This document shows positions 14,721-14,727 of a DNA stretch of 14,727 nucleotides, piece after piece. The notes below the pieces were generated by a model. It was not told the DNA's origin, made no database searches, and worked only from the letters and a program-made list of their open reading frames with translations. The translations under genes were made by a program, and so were the position numbers. Every line of letters starts with the position of its first letter. Within the stretch, counting starts at the first letter, position 1. This DNA comes from Sphingomonas sanxanigenens (GTDB taxonomy: Bacteria > Pseudomonadota > Alphaproteobacteria > Sphingomonadales > Sphingomonadaceae): assembly GCA_003240855.1 (NCBI GenBank), contig QFNN01000075.1, forward strand, positions 1-14,727, given 5' to 3'.

Positions 14721-14727
14721 GTGAAAA
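14721..14727 (+). CDS. Possible start of a gene running off the window
   Basis: GTG-AAA-A at the last seven bases follows GGAAGGGGACGG with a well-placed Shine-Dalgarno core. Only two full codons are visible, so no identity can be given. If the DNA here is an inserted element, this may be its transposase or another element gene. Confidence 0.3.

Larger units (their letters stand above)
14634..14727 (+). mobile_element. Possible left end of an inserted element
   Basis: From about 14634 the sequence stops matching the HAD gene. The junction begins TGTCTTATGACA, with TGTC and GACA arms; many insertion sequences begin with TGT. A leader of about 87 bases follows, containing a perfect 32-bp palindrome, then GGAAGGGGACGGATC and a GTG at 14721 in the last seven bases. 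This matches the layout of an IS end with its transposase gene beginning inside, but neither the transposase nor the right end is visible. I cannot name a family. Confidence 0.35.

Overview
The window is a dense, high-GC bacterial stretch that fits a sphingomonad (Alphaproteobacteria, Sphingomonadales). Three things suggest this: the gene order Rrf2 regulator-sufB-sufC-sufD-sufS-sufT-sufA, a short SufD, and two intergenic repeat families that I recognise from sphingomonad genomes (14085-14112 and 14500-14529). The assignment rests on recognition only, not on a database search. There are no rRNA genes, tRNA genes or CRISPR arrays, and no gene-free stretch longer than 300 bases. The longest gap is 7740-7986.

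Left part, plus strand (1-3126): the 3' part of a glyoxalase I gene (gloA), a class I nitronate monooxygenase and a glyoxalase II gene (gloB) are packed end to end. Two small exported four-cysteine proteins follow; they are tandem paralogs of a DUF6491-like family. Middle, minus strand (3123-7739): read in transcription order, pyrD (quinone-dependent dihydroorotate dehydrogenase), ggt (exported gamma-glutamyltranspeptidase) and a FadD-type long-chain acyl-CoA ligase. The ligase and the second small exported protein are convergent, and their stop codons share one CTAG. The gap 7740-7986 holds the pyrD ribosome binding site on the minus strand and a strong intrinsic terminator on the plus strand with no obvious gene in front of it.

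Right part, plus strand (7987-14485): an AraC-type regulator, then the SUF iron-sulfur cluster operon. It begins with an Rrf2-family regulator (GTG start), preceded by an inverted repeat that looks like its own operator. It continues with sufB, sufC, sufD, sufS and sufT through overlapping stop and start codons, and ends with sufA after a repeat-containing gap. SufS supplies sulfur, SufB/C/D form the scaffold, SufA carries or transfers clusters, SufT helps maturation and the Rrf2 protein probably senses cluster status. No sufE or sufU is present here, so the sulfur acceptor must be encoded elsewhere.

Right edge (14500-14727): a sphingomonad repeat is followed by the first 19 or so codons of a HAD-type pyrimidine 5'-nucleotidase, ending just after the catalytic DLDNTL motif. 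The frame then runs into unrelated DNA carrying a perfect 32-bp palindrome and a well-spaced ribosome binding site before a GTG at the very end. This looks like the boundary of an inserted element and is the most unusual place in the window. I found no clear new multi-gene system; most of the window is ordinary housekeeping DNA.
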